Shown: in pieces, positions 1 to 10,706 of the stretch
Layout: each line of letters starts with the position of its first letter
Position numbering within the stretch: the stretch's first letter is position 1
NCBI GenBank assembly: GCA_024709685.1
Contig: JANJWF010000018.1
Location: forward strand, 1 to 33,912
Direction: 5' to 3'
Length of the DNA stretch: 33,912 nt
Source of the DNA: Thiobacillus sp.
GTDB lineage: Bacteria; Pseudomonadota; Gammaproteobacteria; Burkholderiales; Thiobacillaceae
Program-made: the position numbers and the translations under genes
The notes under the pieces: model-generated
The model's database searches: none
What the model was told of the DNA's origin: nothing
What the model saw: the letters and a program-made list of their open reading frames with translations, nothing else

Positions 1-126
1 GACCATGCGGGGGCCGGCGATTCCGGCAACGCGCAAAGCGGGATGTGTCTGTTTCAGCGCACGGATGAAATGCGCGCCGAGAAGGTCGCCGGACGCTTCG
101 CCGGCGACCACGCCCAGGTCGATCAC
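1..126 (-). CDS. lpxB: Lipid-A-disaccharide synthase, N-terminal fragment
   Basis: LpxB joins UDP-2,3-diacylglucosamine and lipid X to form the lipid A disaccharide at the inner membrane. Only the first 42 codons are present; the gene runs off the left edge. The visible peptide carries the family's N-terminal glycine-rich block [12 protein letters not shown] (residues 7-18) and a second block GIAGPRM near residues 35-41, both typical of LpxB. The start is a GTG whose last two bases and the next A form the TGA stop of lpxA (GTGA, 4-nt overlap), so the two genes are translationally coupled. It follows lpxD, fabZ and lpxA, the standard lipid A order. Identity is secure; completeness cannot be judged. 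Confidence 0.9.
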   Translation of the reverse strand, partial: MIDLGVVAGEASGDLLGAHFIRALKQTHPALRVAGIAGPRMV

Positions 127-899
127 CGGATGATGCCGCGTTCGGCGCGCGCGAGGAAATCGAGCAGCTGCTGCACCTCGGCGTGCTGCGCCGCCTCGGG
201 CGCGAGCTTGGCCTGCGCCTCGGCGAGCGTGTTGCCTTCGCGGTAGAGGATCTTGTAGGCGCGCTTCAGCGCTGCCAGCGACTCGGCCGAGAAGCCGCGG
301 CGCTTGAGCCCTTCACCGTTGAGGCCGTGCGGCGCGGCCGGGTGGCCGGACGCCATGACGAAAGGTGGAATGTCCTTGAACACCACGCTGGAGACGCCGG
401 TCATGACGTGCGCACCGACTTTGCAGAACTGGTGCACGCCGGTGAAGCCGCCGAGGATGGCCCAGTCTCCGACTTCGACATGGCCCGCCAGCGAGGCATT
501 GTTGGCGAAAATGGTGTGGTCGCCCACCACGCAGTCGTGCGCGATGTGGACGTAGGCCATGATCCAGTTGTGCGAGCCGATGGTGGTCGCACCGCGATCC
601 TGCACGGTCCCCGTATTGAAGGTGCAGAACTCGCGGATGACGTTATGGTCGCCGATCTCCAGGCGGGTCGGCTCGCCGGCGTATTTCTTGTCCTGCGGCA
701 CCTCGCCGAGCGAGACGAAATGGAAAATCTGGTTGTGTGCGCCGATGGTAGTGTGGCCGGTGATGACGGCGTGGGCGCCAACCGTGGTGCCGGCACCGAT
801 CTCGACGTGTTCGCCGATGATCGAATAGGGCCCGACGGCGACGTCGTCGGCAAGCGTGGCGCCCGCGGCGACCAGCGCGGTGGGATGGATGTTCGGCAT
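123..899 (-). CDS. lpxA: UDP-N-acetylglucosamine acyltransferase
   Basis: LpxA catalyses the first step of lipid A synthesis, transfer of a 3-hydroxyacyl chain from acyl carrier protein to the 3-OH of UDP-GlcNAc, in the cytoplasm. The 258-aa protein is close to the usual length. Hexapeptide repeats of the left-handed beta-helix run through about residues 1-185. The conserved block HIAHDC contains His118 and His121; His121 aligns with the catalytic His125 of E. coli. The GGFTGVHQF segment and a C-terminal helical domain follow. The ATG lies one base after the fabZ stop and the stop overlaps the lpxB start, as expected inside the lpxD-fabZ-lpxA-lpxB operon. Confidence 0.97.
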   Translation of the reverse strand: MPNIHPTALVAAGATLADDVAVGPYSIIGEHVEIGAGTTVGAHAVITGHTTIGAHNQIFHFVSLGEVPQDKKYAGEPTRLEIGDHNVIREFCTFNTGTVQDRGATTIGSHNWIMAYVHIAHDCVVGDHTIFANNASLAGHVEVGDWAILGGFTGVHQFCKVGAHVMTGVSSVVFKDIPPFVMASGHPAAPHGLNGEGLKRRGFSAESLAALKRAYKILYREGNTLAEAQAKLAPEAAQHAEVQQLLDFLARAERGIIR

Positions 900-900
900 G

Positions 901-1344
901 TCAGGGCTTGTCGCGCAGGGTAGCCATCAGTTCGGCTTCGGCCACCAGCGCGCCGTCGACTTCGGCGCGTCCGGTGTATTTCCAGATGCCGCGAATCTCG
1001 CGCACGATCTCCGCCCTGAGCACCAACTGGTCGCCCGGCCTGACCGGCTTCTTGAAGCGTGCGCCGTCGATGCCGGCGAAATAGATGACGCCGATCTGTT
1101 CGGGCGTGTAGCCCTTGGTCTTGAACGACAGGATGCCTGCCGCCTGCGCCATCGCTTCCAGGATCAGCACGCCCGGCATCACCGGTGCGCCCGGGAAGTG
1201 GCCGTTGAAGAACGGCTCGTTGATCGTGACGTTCTTGATCGCGGTAATACTCTTGCCGAGTTCGATCTCGGTGACCTTGTCGATCAGCAGGAAGGGATAG
1301 CGATGCGGCAGGTACTGCATCACCTGCTCGATGTCCATGATCAT
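901..1344 (-). CDS. fabZ: 3-hydroxyacyl-ACP dehydratase FabZ
   Basis: FabZ dehydrates (3R)-hydroxyacyl-ACP in type II fatty acid synthesis. It competes with LpxA for 3-hydroxyacyl-ACP, which is why the genes are commonly linked. The 147-aa hot-dog protein shows the active-site segment [11 protein letters not shown] with His49, and the second catalytic acid Glu63 in LEAMAQ. The frame stays open much further upstream, through lpxD, but that extension has no FabZ character. I chose the ATG at 1344 because it overlaps the lpxD stop as ATGA; a second ATG at 1338 is also possible. Confidence 0.96.
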   Translation of the reverse strand: MIMDIEQVMQYLPHRYPFLLIDKVTEIELGKSITAIKNVTINEPFFNGHFPGAPVMPGVLILEAMAQAAGILSFKTKGYTPEQIGVIYFAGIDGARFKKPVRPGDQLVLRAEIVREIRGIWKYTGRAEVDGALVAEAELMATLRDKP

Positions 1345-2372
1345 GATTGGCTTTCCAGTTCGTTGAGTCTTTTTTCGAGCTGCTTGACGCGGTTGACCAG
1401 TTTGTCGAGGTTGCGCATATGCACCGCGTTCTTCTGCCAGACCTCGTGCTCCGAGAAAGGAAGCGCCGAGGTGTAGGTGCCCGGCTTCGGCAGCGACTTG
1501 GTGATCAGCGTATTGGTCGAGATGCGGGTGCCGTCGGCGATCTCGATGTGGCCGAAGATCATCGCCGCGCCGCCGATCATGCAGTGGCGGCCGATTTTTG
1601 CGCTGCCGGCGATGCCGGTGCAGGCGGCGATCGCGGTATGTGCGCCGATCACCACGTTGTGCGCGATCTGGATCAGGTTGTCGAGCTTCACCCCCTCCTC
1701 GATCATCGTGTCCTCCAGCGCGCCGCGGTCGATGGTGGTGCAGGCGCCGACCTCGACATCGTCGCCGATCAGCACGCGGCCGATCTGCGGAATCTTTTCC
1801 CAGCGGCCCTCGTTGGGGGCGAAGCCGAAGCCGTCGGCGCCGATGACACATCCCGAATGCAAAATGACCCGATTGCCCACTTCGCAGCGGTGATACAGCG
1901 TGACATTCGCGTGGAGCAGGCAATCCGCGCCGATGCGCGCATGGTCACCGATGACGCAGTTCGGCCCGACCACCGTGCGGGCGCCGATCGTCGCACCGTT
2001 GCCGACGACCGCGCCGGCAGCGATGCTGGCGTCGGCGGCGATCTGCGCATCCGGCGCGACCGTCGCCGCAGGATGAATACCCGCAGGCGGACGCGGCGGC
2101 GGGTTCAGCAGACCCGAGACGCGCGCGAAATACAGGTAGGGATTGGGGGTGAGGATGCGCGGCAGGTCGGTGGCATCGCGTGCATCCATCGGCAGAATGA
2201 CCGCCCCCGCACGCGTGCTGGCCAGCTGGGACAGGTATTTGCTCTGCGATACGAAACCGATCTCGTCGGGGGTGGCGCGATCCAGCGGCGCAACCTGGCT
2301 CACCACCTGTGCACCATCACCCGCGAGTTCACCACCGAAACGGGCGACCAGTGCTGCCAGGGTTACCGTCAT
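1341..2372 (-). CDS. lpxD: UDP-3-O-(3-hydroxyacyl)glucosamine N-acyltransferase
   Basis: LpxD adds the second 3-hydroxyacyl chain, N-linked, to UDP-3-O-acylglucosamine in the third step of lipid A synthesis. The 343-aa protein has the family layout: an N-terminal uridine-binding domain (about 1-98), a hexapeptide-repeat beta-helix (about 99-310) and a C-terminal helix rich in charged residues. His238 in the block QIAHNVVIG matches the catalytic histidine region. The start lies 19 bases after the skp stop, and the stop overlaps the fabZ start by four bases. Confidence 0.97.
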   Translation of the reverse strand: MTVTLAALVARFGGELAGDGAQVVSQVAPLDRATPDEIGFVSQSKYLSQLASTRAGAVILPMDARDATDLPRILTPNPYLYFARVSGLLNPPPRPPAGIHPAATVAPDAQIAADASIAAGAVVGNGATIGARTVVGPNCVIGDHARIGADCLLHANVTLYHRCEVGNRVILHSGCVIGADGFGFAPNEGRWEKIPQIGRVLIGDDVEVGACTTIDRGALEDTMIEEGVKLDNLIQIAHNVVIGAHTAIAACTGIAGSAKIGRHCMIGGAAMIFGHIEIADGTRISTNTLITKSLPKPGTYTSALPFSEHEVWQKNAVHMRNLDKLVNRVKQLEKRLNELESQS

Positions 2373-2391
2373 GGGATGCTCTCTGCTGCGC

Positions 2392-2895
2392 TTACTTGGT
2401 GTTCAGGGCCTTCATCACCCGGTCGGTGATGTCGTTCTTGGGATCGACGTAGATTGCCTGTTCGACGATGAGATCGAATTTCTCGGCTCGTGCGATGTCC
2501 TGGATCGCCTTGCGCGCCCGTTCCTGGATGTGGCCCAGCTCCTCGTTGCGGCGCAGGTTGAGATCCTCGCGGAACTCGCGTCCCTGGCGCTGCAGATCGC
2601 GGTTGAGGTTGCCGAGATCGCGCTCCTTCGTCTTGCGCTCGCTGTCCGACATGGTCACGCCGTCCTTGTCGAGTTGCGCCTGCAGGTCGCGTGCCTGCTT
2701 GGCGAGCTTCTGCAGTTCCTGGTCGCGCGTGGCGAATTCGCGTTCCAGCTTCTTCTGCGCGGAAACCGACAGCGGCGCTTCACGCAGCAGGCGCTCGGTG
2801 TTGACGAAGCCGATCTTGGTCTCGGCCAGGACAGGCATGGCCGCAAACGCGGACGCCAGAATCAGTGAGACTGCAAGCTGCTTGATTTTCATCAT
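2392..2895 (-). CDS. skp: Periplasmic OmpH/Skp-family chaperone
   Basis: Skp is a periplasmic trimeric chaperone that carries unfolded outer-membrane proteins to the BAM complex. The 167-aa product starts with a signal peptide (charged MMKIK, hydrophobic stretch to about residue 24, likely cleavage after VLA). The mature N-terminus [12 protein letters not shown] is typical of the family. A long charged helical region (about 45-130) matches the Skp tentacle helices. A GGAG Shine-Dalgarno at 2901-2904 precedes two adjacent ATGs (2895 and 2892); either could be used. It lies 24 bases downstream of bamA, its functional partner. Confidence 0.93.
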   Translation of the reverse strand: MMKIKQLAVSLILASAFAAMPVLAETKIGFVNTERLLREAPLSVSAQKKLEREFATRDQELQKLAKQARDLQAQLDKDGVTMSDSERKTKERDLGNLNRDLQRQGREFREDLNLRRNEELGHIQERARKAIQDIARAEKFDLIVEQAIYVDPKNDITDRVMKALNTK

Positions 2896-2919
2896 GAATA
2901 CTCCGGTAACGGCTTATCT

Positions 2920-5271
2920 TCAGAACACATTGCCAAGGGTAAATTGAAAGACTTCTTCCTCATCGCCTGTCTTGCTGACCAGCGGCTGCGCCAGGCTGAA
3001 TTTGAGCGGCCCCATCGGCGACACCCACAGCAGCGCGATGCCTGCCGAATAGCGCAGGTCGTCGAACGCGAATTCCTCGTACAAGCCATTGTACGGATTC
3101 AGGGGATTGCCATCAGAGACACCAAATGCCGCGCCGGCATCGACGAAAGCCGACATGCGCAGCGACTGATCGTCTTTTATTCCCGGCAGCGGGAAGAAGA
3201 GTTCTGCATTGGCGACCACACGCGTGTCTCCACCGAGTGCGTCGCCGTAGATGTCCTTCGGTCCCAGGGTGCCATTCTTGAAGCCACGCACCGTGCTGGT
3301 GCCGCCTGCGTAGAAGTTCTTGAAGAACGGCAGCGGCTTGTCGGACATATCGAACAGGCCGTCGCCGATACCCGCCTCGGCATTCAGCATGAGGGTGAAG
3401 CGCTTGCCGAGGGGGAAGAACTGTTGGTGCTGGAACGAAAGCTTGTAGTATTGCAAGCTGCCCGCAGGGGTGCCGATTTCCGCCGACACCCGCTGAAACA
3501 GGCCCTTGGTTGGGAACAGGAAGTTGTTCCGCGTGTCGCGCGACCATGCGATGTCGAGACGGAGCGTGTCGTTATCCTCGCCAAATTCCCGGACGAATCG
3601 TTCCTGTATGCTCTCGTTTAGCGGATCGGCGTCATCGAAAACTTTGATCGAAGTATCCTCGTAGGTCAGGCCAAACGTCATGAAGTCGCGTTCGTTGACC
3701 GGAAGACCGAAGCGCATGCCTGCCCCGACAGTGGAAGTCTCATAACTGCTGACATCATCGAGTTCAGAAGCGTCGACGTCGCGCCGGTAGATGTCGTAGC
3801 CGAGGCTGATGCCGTCGATGGTGTAGTAGGGGTTGGTGTACGACAGCGAATATACGGTGTTGACGCTGCCCGAATTGACTTGCGCCGACAGGCGGTTGCC
3901 GGTTCCGAACACGTTGCTCTGCGACACCGAGCCCGACAGCACCACTCCCTCGGACGACGAGAAGCCGGCGCCCAACATCACGTTGCCGGTCGACTTTTCC
4001 GTCACGCTGACGTTGACGTCGACCTGGTCGGCAGTGCCCGCAACCGCCGGGGTTTCGATGTTGACCTCATTGAAGTACCCCAGACGGTTCAGGCGGTCGC
4101 GCGAGCGGTTGATCTTCTCGGCATCGTAGTAGGCACCTTCCATCTGGCGGATCTCCCGGCGCACCACTTCGTCACGCGTCCGGGTATTGCCCGCCACATT
4201 GATGCGGTTCACGTAGACGCGGCGCCCGGGATCGACAAACAGGGTAAAAGCAACCGTGGCCTTCTCCTTGTCGAGCTCGGGGACCGCATTGACGTTGGCA
4301 AATGCATAGCCGTCGTTGCCGAGGCGGTCGCTGATTTTCTTGGTGATCTCGGTCAGGCGGTCGCGCTCGAACACCTCGCCCGGCTTGATGGTAATGAGCT
4401 TCTGCAGTTCCGCTTCGGGCACCAGCATCTGGCCGGCGAGTTTGACGTCGGACAGCCTGTATTGCGGCCCCTCGGTCACATTGACGGTGATGTAGATGCC
4501 CTGCTTGTCGGGGGAAATCGAAACCTGGGTGGAATCGACCATGAACTCGAGATGGCCGCGATTCAGATAGAAGGAGCGCAGATTCTCGATGTCGCCGGCC
4601 AGGCGCGACTTCGAATACTGGTCGTTTTTCGTGTACCAGGTCATCCAGCCGGGCGTGGTCGAGTCGAATTGCTTCAGCAACTCCTTTTCCGTATACGTCT
4701 TGTTGCCGACGATACTGATCTGCCGGATCCTGGCACTTTCACCTTCCACCACGTCGAACTGTACCGCGACCCGGTTGCGCTCCAGCGGGGTGAGGGTGGA
4801 TTTGATCTCGACCGCGTATTTGCCGCGGTTGAAATACTGGCGCCGCAACTCCTGTTCGGCCTTGTCCAGCAACGCGCGGTCGAGTACGCGACCTTCCGCC
4901 AGGCCGGTTTCCTTGAGACCCTTCTTCAGGTCTTCCTCGGAAAACTCCTTGATGCCGATGAGCTTGATGGAGGCGATCGATGAGCGTTCCTCGACGGTGA
5001 CGATCAGCACGCCGTCGCGTGCTTCCAGTCGAACGTCCTTGAAAAAGCCGGTAGCGTAAAGCGCCTTGATCGCCGCCGTCGTCTTCTCGTCGGTCATGAC
5101 GTCGCCGACCTTGACCGGCAGGTAGCTGAACACCGTCCCCGCCTCGGTGCGCTGGACGCCTTCGACCCGGATGTCCTTGACGACGAACGGCTCCTCGGCA
5201 AGCGCGGGTTGCATGGCAAACACGGCGGCAAGGGCAAGCGTCAAACGGTTCGGGGTCATGCTTGTTTTCAT
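2920..5271 (-). CDS. bamA: Outer membrane protein assembly factor BamA
   Basis: BamA is the Omp85 core of the BAM complex that folds and inserts beta-barrel proteins into the outer membrane. The 783-aa product has a signal peptide (likely cleaved after QPALA, residue 25), five POTRA domains over about residues 27-425 (the first begins VVKDIRVEGVQR), and a 16-strand barrel to the C-terminus. The last residue is phenylalanine, the usual beta-signal end, and the barrel contains VRGF, the conserved loop 6 motif. The start ATG overlaps the rseP stop (ATGA); a second ATG lies four codons in. The rseP-bamA-skp order is standard in proteobacteria. Confidence 0.97.
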   Translation of the reverse strand: MKTSMTPNRLTLALAAVFAMQPALAEEPFVVKDIRVEGVQRTEAGTVFSYLPVKVGDVMTDEKTTAAIKALYATGFFKDVRLEARDGVLIVTVEERSSIASIKLIGIKEFSEEDLKKGLKETGLAEGRVLDRALLDKAEQELRRQYFNRGKYAVEIKSTLTPLERNRVAVQFDVVEGESARIRQISIVGNKTYTEKELLKQFDSTTPGWMTWYTKNDQYSKSRLAGDIENLRSFYLNRGHLEFMVDSTQVSISPDKQGIYITVNVTEGPQYRLSDVKLAGQMLVPEAELQKLITIKPGEVFERDRLTEITKKISDRLGNDGYAFANVNAVPELDKEKATVAFTLFVDPGRRVYVNRINVAGNTRTRDEVVRREIRQMEGAYYDAEKINRSRDRLNRLGYFNEVNIETPAVAGTADQVDVNVSVTEKSTGNVMLGAGFSSSEGVVLSGSVSQSNVFGTGNRLSAQVNSGSVNTVYSLSYTNPYYTIDGISLGYDIYRRDVDASELDDVSSYETSTVGAGMRFGLPVNERDFMTFGLTYEDTSIKVFDDADPLNESIQERFVREFGEDNDTLRLDIAWSRDTRNNFLFPTKGLFQRVSAEIGTPAGSLQYYKLSFQHQQFFPLGKRFTLMLNAEAGIGDGLFDMSDKPLPFFKNFYAGGTSTVRGFKNGTLGPKDIYGDALGGDTRVVANAELFFPLPGIKDDQSLRMSAFVDAGAAFGVSDGNPLNPYNGLYEEFAFDDLRYSAGIALLWVSPMGPLKFSLAQPLVSKTGDEEEVFQFTLGNVF

Positions 5272-6620
5272 TCGCCTAACAGGCGTCGCAAATCATTGAA
5301 CAGCGCAAAGGACATCAGCAACAGCAGGAGGGCCATGCCGATTCGGCTACCTATCTCCATGGTGCGTTCGGACACCGGGCGACCGGTCAGAGCTTCGGCG
5401 ACATAATACATGAGGTGCCCGCCGTCCAGTAACGGGATCGGCAGCAGGTTGAGCACGCCCAGGCTCACGCTGACCAGCGCCAGAAAGCCGATGAAACTGA
5501 CCCAGCCGAGGGATGCGCTCTGGCCAGCATAATCGGCAATGGTCAGCGGCCCCGACAGGTTTGTCCACGACACCTGCCCCACCGCCATACGCCCCATCAT
5601 CTCCAGCGTGAAGAGGCTCATGTCCCAGGTTCTGACGGCACCCTGCCAGAAAGCCTCGAACGGGCCGTAGCGCACTTCGGTCATCAAGCGCGCCAGCGCC
5701 ACCTCGTCGACCTGTGGACTCGCGCCGACCCTGCCGATACGCTCGCCTGCTTCCGTCACCGCATCGGGACTCAGGGTCAGCCCGCCATGCTGCCCCTGCC
5801 GCTCATACTCGATGCGCAAGGGTTTCAGCGGATTCCGGCGGACCATCTCCACCCAGTCCTGCCAGCTCGCCAGCGCCTGACCGTTGGCGGCGACCAATCG
5901 ATCGCCGGGCTGCAAGCCAGCGCGCGCTGCCGCGCCGTCGGGCAATACCTTGCCGATGACAGGCTCCATCTCGGGGTCGTAATGCACGATGCCGAGCGGA
6001 CGCAGGATGTCCCGCTCGAGGTTTTCGGTTTCGATCTTCGATGCATCGAGCTGCACGCGGCGTCCATCCGCCAGTTCGAGTGTGAGCGCGTCGCGCGCCA
6101 CGCTCGCACGCAGCAGGTTCAGCCGCAAATCCTGGAACGACTGCGTCTCGATACCGTTGACGCGGCGGATTTCGTCGCCCGCCACCAGGCCGGCGTGCGC
6201 TGCCGGGGTGCCGGCGGGCGGCTCGCCGATCATCGGCTTCAGTGCGGGCAGTCCGTGGATCAACAGCGCCCAGTAGAACAGGATGGCGAGCAGGAAATTG
6301 GCGGCCGGTCCAGCGACGACGATGCCGATGCGGCGCCACACCGTGGCGTGGTTGAAACTGCGGTGCGCTTCCGCCGCCGGGACTTCGCCTTCGCGTTCGT
6401 CGAGCATCTTGACGTACCCCCCGAACGGCAGCGCCGCCAGCGCCCATTCCGTCTGGTCACGGCCGAAACGGCGTGACAGCAGGGGTTGCCCGAAGCCGAG
6501 TGAAAAGCGCAGCACCTTGACGCCTGCCAGCCGCGCGGCGAGGTAATGACCCAATTCGTGCACCACCACCAGGATGCTGATGGCCACCAGAAACCACAGC
6601 GCGGTGTGCAGCATGCTCAT
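5268..6620 (-). CDS. rseP: Site-2 intramembrane zinc protease RseP
   Basis: RseP is an inner-membrane metalloprotease that cleaves the anti-sigma factor RseA during the envelope stress response and trims remnant signal peptides. The 450-aa protein shows HELGH (His21, Glu22, His25) inside the first membrane segment, two tandem PDZ regions between about residues 105 and 300, and the third zinc-ligand block with LDG at about 398-400 in [12 protein letters not shown]. Length and layout match the E. coli enzyme. The start ATG overlaps the dxr stop (ATGA); a downstream ATG at 6614 is an alternative. Confidence 0.96.
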   Translation of the reverse strand: MSMLHTALWFLVAISILVVVHELGHYLAARLAGVKVLRFSLGFGQPLLSRRFGRDQTEWALAALPFGGYVKMLDEREGEVPAAEAHRSFNHATVWRRIGIVVAGPAANFLLAILFYWALLIHGLPALKPMIGEPPAGTPAAHAGLVAGDEIRRVNGIETQSFQDLRLNLLRASVARDALTLELADGRRVQLDASKIETENLERDILRPLGIVHYDPEMEPVIGKVLPDGAAARAGLQPGDRLVAANGQALASWQDWVEMVRRNPLKPLRIEYERQGQHGGLTLSPDAVTEAGERIGRVGASPQVDEVALARLMTEVRYGPFEAFWQGAVRTWDMSLFTLEMMGRMAVGQVSWTNLSGPLTIADYAGQSASLGWVSFIGFLALVSVSLGVLNLLPIPLLDGGHLMYYVAEALTGRPVSERTMEIGSRIGMALLLLLMSFALFNDLRRLLGE

Positions 6621-7801
6621 GCGCGCAGGGCTCCCAGGTAGGTATCGGCGACGCTGCGCGCCTGACGGTCGGCTTCCAGCAGGTCATCCAGCGTATCGGC
6701 CGCACCGCCCACCAGCCTGCCGAGGGCGTGTGCGATGCTGGCGGCGATGGCGTTGAACGGAACCGCGCCGTCGAGGAAGCGTGCAACCGCGACTTCGTTG
6801 GCGGCGTTCAGCACCGCCGCTGCGTTGCCGCCCGCTGCGAGGGCGTCGAATGCAAGCTGAAGGCAGGGAAACCGCGCCGTGTCGGGCGCCTCGAAGGTGA
6901 GCTGCCTACCCATCAGTTCGAGTGCGGAGACGCCGGCGTCGATGCGTTCGGGGAAGCCCAGCGCGTAGGCGATGGGTGTGCGCATGTCGGGCGTGCCCAT
7001 CTGCGCGATCACCGAACCGTCGGCGTATTCGACCATCGAATGCACGATACTCTGCGGATGCACCACCACCTTGATCTGCTCGGGGCGGGCGTTGAACAGC
7101 CAGCGCGCCTCGATCACCTCGAGCCCCTTGTTCATCAGGCTGGCCGAGTCGACCGAGATCTTCCGGCCCATCACCCAGTTGGGGTGAGCCACGGCCTGCT
7201 CGGGGGTGGCGGCGGCAATGGCCTCCGCCGGCAGGGTACGGAACGGCCCTCCGGAAGCGGTGAGCCACAGCGCCTTCACCCCGGCCTGCTCGAAATCACC
7301 GCTGAAGTCGCCTGGCAGCGCCTGGAAGATCGCGTTGTGTTCGGAATCGATCGGCAACAGTTCGGCACCGCTGGCGGCAATCGCATCCATGAACAACTGG
7401 CCGGAGACCACCAGGGTCTCCTTGTTGGCGAGCAGGATGCGCTTGCCCGCCTGCGCTGCCGCCAGCGTGGCCGGCAGCCCAGCGGCACCGACGATCGCCG
7501 CCATCAGGGTGTCGACCTCGGGCGCGATCGCCACCTCGGTCAGCGCGGCCGCACCTTCGAGCACCTCGACGCCGAGACCCTCTTCAGCGGCCCGCACACG
7601 CAGGGCGGCGGCGGCGGCCGGTTCACTCATCACTGCATAGCGCGGGCGATGGGTGCGGCACTGCTCGAGCATGCGCTCGACCTGGGTCGCGCCGGTCAGC
7701 GCGAAGATCTCGAAACGGTCGGGGTGCCGCGCCACCACATCGAGCGTGTTGACGCCGATGGTGCCGGTGGCGCCCAGGATGGTGAGGACGCGCCGTTTCA
7801 T
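6617..7801 (-). CDS. dxr: 1-deoxy-D-xylulose 5-phosphate reductoisomerase
   Basis: Dxr converts DXP to 2-C-methylerythritol 4-phosphate with NADPH, the committed step of the MEP isoprenoid pathway. The 394-aa protein has the N-terminal nucleotide-binding loop GATGTIG (residues 10-16; the more common form is GATGSIG). The metal-binding block is [10 protein letters not shown] (Asp152, Glu154), and the substrate loop and catalytic region [16 protein letters not shown] follows. It lies 10 bases downstream of cdsA and overlaps rseP. It supplies isoprenoid precursors used by UppS, encoded two genes upstream. Confidence 0.97.
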   Translation of the reverse strand: MKRRVLTILGATGTIGVNTLDVVARHPDRFEIFALTGATQVERMLEQCRTHRPRYAVMSEPAAAAALRVRAAEEGLGVEVLEGAAALTEVAIAPEVDTLMAAIVGAAGLPATLAAAQAGKRILLANKETLVVSGQLFMDAIAASGAELLPIDSEHNAIFQALPGDFSGDFEQAGVKALWLTASGGPFRTLPAEAIAAATPEQAVAHPNWVMGRKISVDSASLMNKGLEVIEARWLFNARPEQIKVVVHPQSIVHSMVEYADGSVIAQMGTPDMRTPIAYALGFPERIDAGVSALELMGRQLTFEAPDTARFPCLQLAFDALAAGGNAAAVLNAANEVAVARFLDGAVPFNAIAASIAHALGRLVGGAADTLDDLLEADRQARSVADTYLGALRA

Positions 7802-7811
7802 GCTACCTGCT

Positions 7812-8618
7812 TCATGCCGCGCGCTCCAGCCACATCAACATGCCTGTTGCGACCGGCAGGGTGGAAGTCAGGGCGTCGATGCGATCGAGCACGCCGCCGT
7901 GGCCGGGCAGCACATTGCCGCTGTCCTTCATGCCGGCGACGCGCTTGATCCAGGACTCGAACAAATCGCCCAGCACCGATATGTACAGCAGCCCTGCGAC
8001 CATGACGAACAGCGGCAGCAGGGGCATTCCGGCCAGCTTGCTCAGCAGGCCCGCATACAGCGCCAGCGCCACGAGCGCACCCGCGATGCCCTCCCAGGTC
8101 TTGCCGGGGCTGATGGCGGGCGCGAGCTTGTGACGCCCGAAACGGCGCCCGGAGAAATAGGCGGCGCTGTCGGCAATCCAGACGATCGCCATCACGGCCA
8201 GCAGGACGCCGGGGCCGCGCTCATCACGAAGGTACAGCAGCGCGGCCCAGGTCGGCAGCAGCAGTACGACGCCGACAGCAGCCCGCACGAACACCTGCTC
8301 TGCACGCCAGCGCAACAGAAGCCACAGCGGTGCAACAGCCAGCCAGAAGGCAACGGCCAGCAGAAGCAGTCCCGTCTGGAAAGCCGGCCAGTCCGCCATC
8401 CCATACCGCAGGGCCAGGGCGACGAGCGGCAGCAGCAAGCCGTAGGCGCCAGCGAAAAGCGGGGAAAAATGGCTCAGGCGCGCCCACTCGAAAGCGGCCA
8501 TGCCGACCACGGCTGCCGTCAAAATCGCCCACAACCAGGCGGGTGCCCACAGGATGGCAGGCACGAATACCGCCAGCAGCAACAGGGCAGTGAGGACCCG
8601 GCTGAAAATCGGCGTCAT
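7812..8618 (-). CDS. cdsA: Phosphatidate cytidylyltransferase
   Basis: CdsA makes CDP-diacylglycerol from CTP and phosphatidate at the inner membrane, the entry point to all phospholipids. The 268-aa protein is dominated by hydrophobic membrane segments. It ends with the family signature: [10 protein letters not shown] (about 222-231), then [18 protein letters not shown], with the conserved PGHGG and DRxD residues. It lies 22 bases downstream of uppS and 10 bases upstream of dxr in the same transcription unit. Confidence 0.95.
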   Translation of the reverse strand: MTPIFSRVLTALLLLAVFVPAILWAPAWLWAILTAAVVGMAAFEWARLSHFSPLFAGAYGLLLPLVALALRYGMADWPAFQTGLLLLAVAFWLAVAPLWLLLRWRAEQVFVRAAVGVVLLLPTWAALLYLRDERGPGVLLAVMAIVWIADSAAYFSGRRFGRHKLAPAISPGKTWEGIAGALVALALYAGLLSKLAGMPLLPLFVMVAGLLYISVLGDLFESWIKRVAGMKDSGNVLPGHGGVLDRIDALTSTLPVATGMLMWLERAA

Positions 8619-8640
8619 GGGTACGATATCCAGAATACCG

Positions 8641-9387
8641 TCACGATGCGGATTTCACCTGCTCGCTGGTGCGGCCAAAGCGGCGTTCGCGGGTGCGATA
8701 GGAGGCGATCGCCGCGTCCAGCGCGACCGCATCGAATTCGGGCCACAGCGTGCCGGTGAAATACAGTTCGGTGTAGGCCAGCTGCCACAACAGGAAGTTG
8801 CTGATGCGCTGCTCGCCGCCGGTGCGGATAAAGAGGTCGGGTTCTGGCATGTCGGCGATGCTGAGCTGCTGCGCCAGCGCGGACTCGTTCACCTCTTCCC
8901 ACGGCACGCCTGCCGCCATCAGTTTCTGCACCGCCTGCACGATGTCCCAGCGGCCACCGTAATTGGCAGCCACGGTGAAGGTGAGACGGGTATTGTCGCG
9001 CGTCAGCGCTTCGGCGTCGCGGATCAGGCTCTGGATGCGCTCGGAAAACCCCGACAGTTCGCCGATGACGCGAAAGCGGATGTTGTTTTCGTGGAGACGC
9101 GCAACCTCGTTTTCGAGCGCGCGCATGAACAGCTCCATCAGCAGGCTGACTTCCTCCTGCGGGCGCCGCCAGTTCTCGGAACTGAATGCGAATACCGTGA
9201 GATACAACACCCCGCGCTCGGCGCACGCACGAATCACCCCGCGCAGCGCCTCGACACCCTTGCGGTGTCCGGCCACACGCGGCATCAGCCGGTTTTTGGC
9301 CCAGCGGCCATTCCCATCCATGATGATGGCGATGTGTCGGGGGACAGCATCGCCTGCCGGTGTTGCCTGCTTCGTGCGAATCGACAC
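8641..9387 (-). CDS. uppS: Undecaprenyl diphosphate synthase (cis-prenyltransferase)
   Basis: UppS condenses farnesyl diphosphate with eight isopentenyl diphosphates to make the C55 lipid carrier for peptidoglycan and O-antigen. The 248-aa protein has the hallmark [11 protein letters not shown] (catalytic Asp24), [11 protein letters not shown] (about 66-76), and the C-terminal IPP-binding block [19 protein letters not shown]. The chosen start gives a typical short variable N-terminus before the conserved core. It lies 23 bases after frr. Confidence 0.96.
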   Translation of the reverse strand: MSIRTKQATPAGDAVPRHIAIIMDGNGRWAKNRLMPRVAGHRKGVEALRGVIRACAERGVLYLTVFAFSSENWRRPQEEVSLLMELFMRALENEVARLHENNIRFRVIGELSGFSERIQSLIRDAEALTRDNTRLTFTVAANYGGRWDIVQAVQKLMAAGVPWEEVNESALAQQLSIADMPEPDLFIRTGGEQRISNFLLWQLAYTELYFTGTLWPEFDAVALDAAIASYRTRERRFGRTSEQVKSAS

Positions 9388-9410
9388 GCCGAATATGCTC
9401 GCCTGACCGC

Positions 9411-9980
9411 TCAGACTGCGAGCAGGTCTTTCTCTTTTTCGGCCAGTATCTTGTCGATCTCGCCGATATGTTTGTCGGTCAGCTTCTGCACCTCATCCTG
9501 GGTGCGGCGCTCCTCGTCCTCGGTCGCGGTCTTGGCCTTGACCATATCCTTGAGCGCACCATTGGCATCGCGGCGGACGTTGCGTATTGCGACGCGCGCG
9601 CCTTCGGCTTCGTTGCGCACCACCTTGATCAGGTCGCGGCGGCGTTCTTCCGTCAGTGCGGGCATCGGCACCCGGATGATGTCGCCGTGAGTCGCAGGAT
9701 TCAGGCCGAGATCGCCGTCGCGAATCGCCTTTTCGATCTTGCCGACCATGTTTTTTTCGTACGGCTGCACGCCGAGGGTGCGGGCGTCGACCAGCGAGAC
9801 ACTGGCCACCTGCGGCACCGGAGTCGGGCTACCGTAGTAGTCGACCATCACGTGATCGAGAATACCGGTGTGGGCGCGTCCGGTGCGTACCTTCGCCAGA
9901 TCGTTCTTCAACGCCTCCAGCGTCTTGCCCATCTTCTGTTCGGCGGATTGCTTGATCTCAACGATGCTGGTTTCAGCCAT
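9411..9980 (-). CDS. frr: Ribosome recycling factor
   Basis: RRF splits post-termination ribosomes together with EF-G. The 189-aa product is slightly longer than the usual 185. It shows the three-helix-bundle sequences RTGRAH (about 32-37), the hinge and beta domain, PALTEERR (about 128-135), and [20 protein letters not shown] near 142-161. AAGGAG lies five bases before the ATG, a strong ribosome binding site. It follows pyrH by nine bases, the common rpsB-tsf-pyrH-frr order. Confidence 0.97.
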   Translation of the reverse strand: MAETSIVEIKQSAEQKMGKTLEALKNDLAKVRTGRAHTGILDHVMVDYYGSPTPVPQVASVSLVDARTLGVQPYEKNMVGKIEKAIRDGDLGLNPATHGDIIRVPMPALTEERRRDLIKVVRNEAEGARVAIRNVRRDANGALKDMVKAKTATEDEERRTQDEVQKLTDKHIGEIDKILAEKEKDLLAV

Positions 9981-9989
9981 CTCAGCTCC

Positions 9990-10700
9990 TTATAAAGTCA
10001 CCCGCGTGCCTTCGTTTTCGCCCATCACCACACGTTTCAATGCGCCGGGCTTGAAGACGTTGAACACGACCAGCGCCAGTTTCTGCTCGCGGCACAAGGC
10101 AAAGGCCGCCGTATCGAGCACGCCCAGGTTGTTGGCGATCGCCTCGTCGAAAGAGAGCGTTTCATAGCGCCTGGCGGTCGCATCCTTCCTGGGGTCGGCA
10201 GTGTAGACGCCGTCGACCTTGGTCGCCTTCAGCAGCAGATCGGCGCCGATTTCGGCCGCACGCAGGGCCGCTGCCGTATCGGTGGTGAAGAACGGGTTGC
10301 CCGTGCCGCCACCGAAAATCACCACCCGTCCCGCCTCAAGATGCCGCACCGCCGCGTCGCGCTCGAAGTTCTCGCCGACATGGGCGATGTGAACCGCGGT
10401 CTGCACCCACGCATCGACACCCGCCTGTTGCAGCGCATCCTTCAGCGCCAGCGCGTTCATCACCGTGGCCAGCATGCCCATCGAGTCCGCGGTGGCGCGA
10501 TTCATTCCGGACAGCGCACCGGTGGCACCGCGGAACAGGTTGCCGCCGCCGATCACGACGCCGACCTGCACGCCTGCCGCCGTCACTTCGCGGATCTGAC
10601 CGACAAACCCGGCAATGGTTTCGGCATGATAGCCGAAGCTGTCCGGCCCCATCAGGGCTTCGCCGGACAGCTTCAGCAGGATGCGTCGGACAGGCTCCAT
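9990..10700 (-). CDS. pyrH: UMP kinase
   Basis: PyrH phosphorylates UMP to UDP with ATP in pyrimidine nucleotide synthesis. It is a hexameric member of the amino-acid kinase family. The 236-aa sequence begins with the ATP-binding [11 protein letters not shown] (about 8-18) and contains GGGNLFRG (about 51-58), the [13 protein letters not shown] segment and [16 protein letters not shown], all characteristic. It lies six bases after tsf and nine before frr. Confidence 0.97.
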   Translation of the reverse strand: MEPVRRILLKLSGEALMGPDSFGYHAETIAGFVGQIREVTAAGVQVGVVIGGGNLFRGATGALSGMNRATADSMGMLATVMNALALKDALQQAGVDAWVQTAVHIAHVGENFERDAAVRHLEAGRVVIFGGGTGNPFFTTDTAAALRAAEIGADLLLKATKVDGVYTADPRKDATARRYETLSFDEAIANNLGVLDTAAFALCREQKLALVVFNVFKPGALKRVVMGENEGTRVTL

Positions 10701-10706
10701 ATCAGC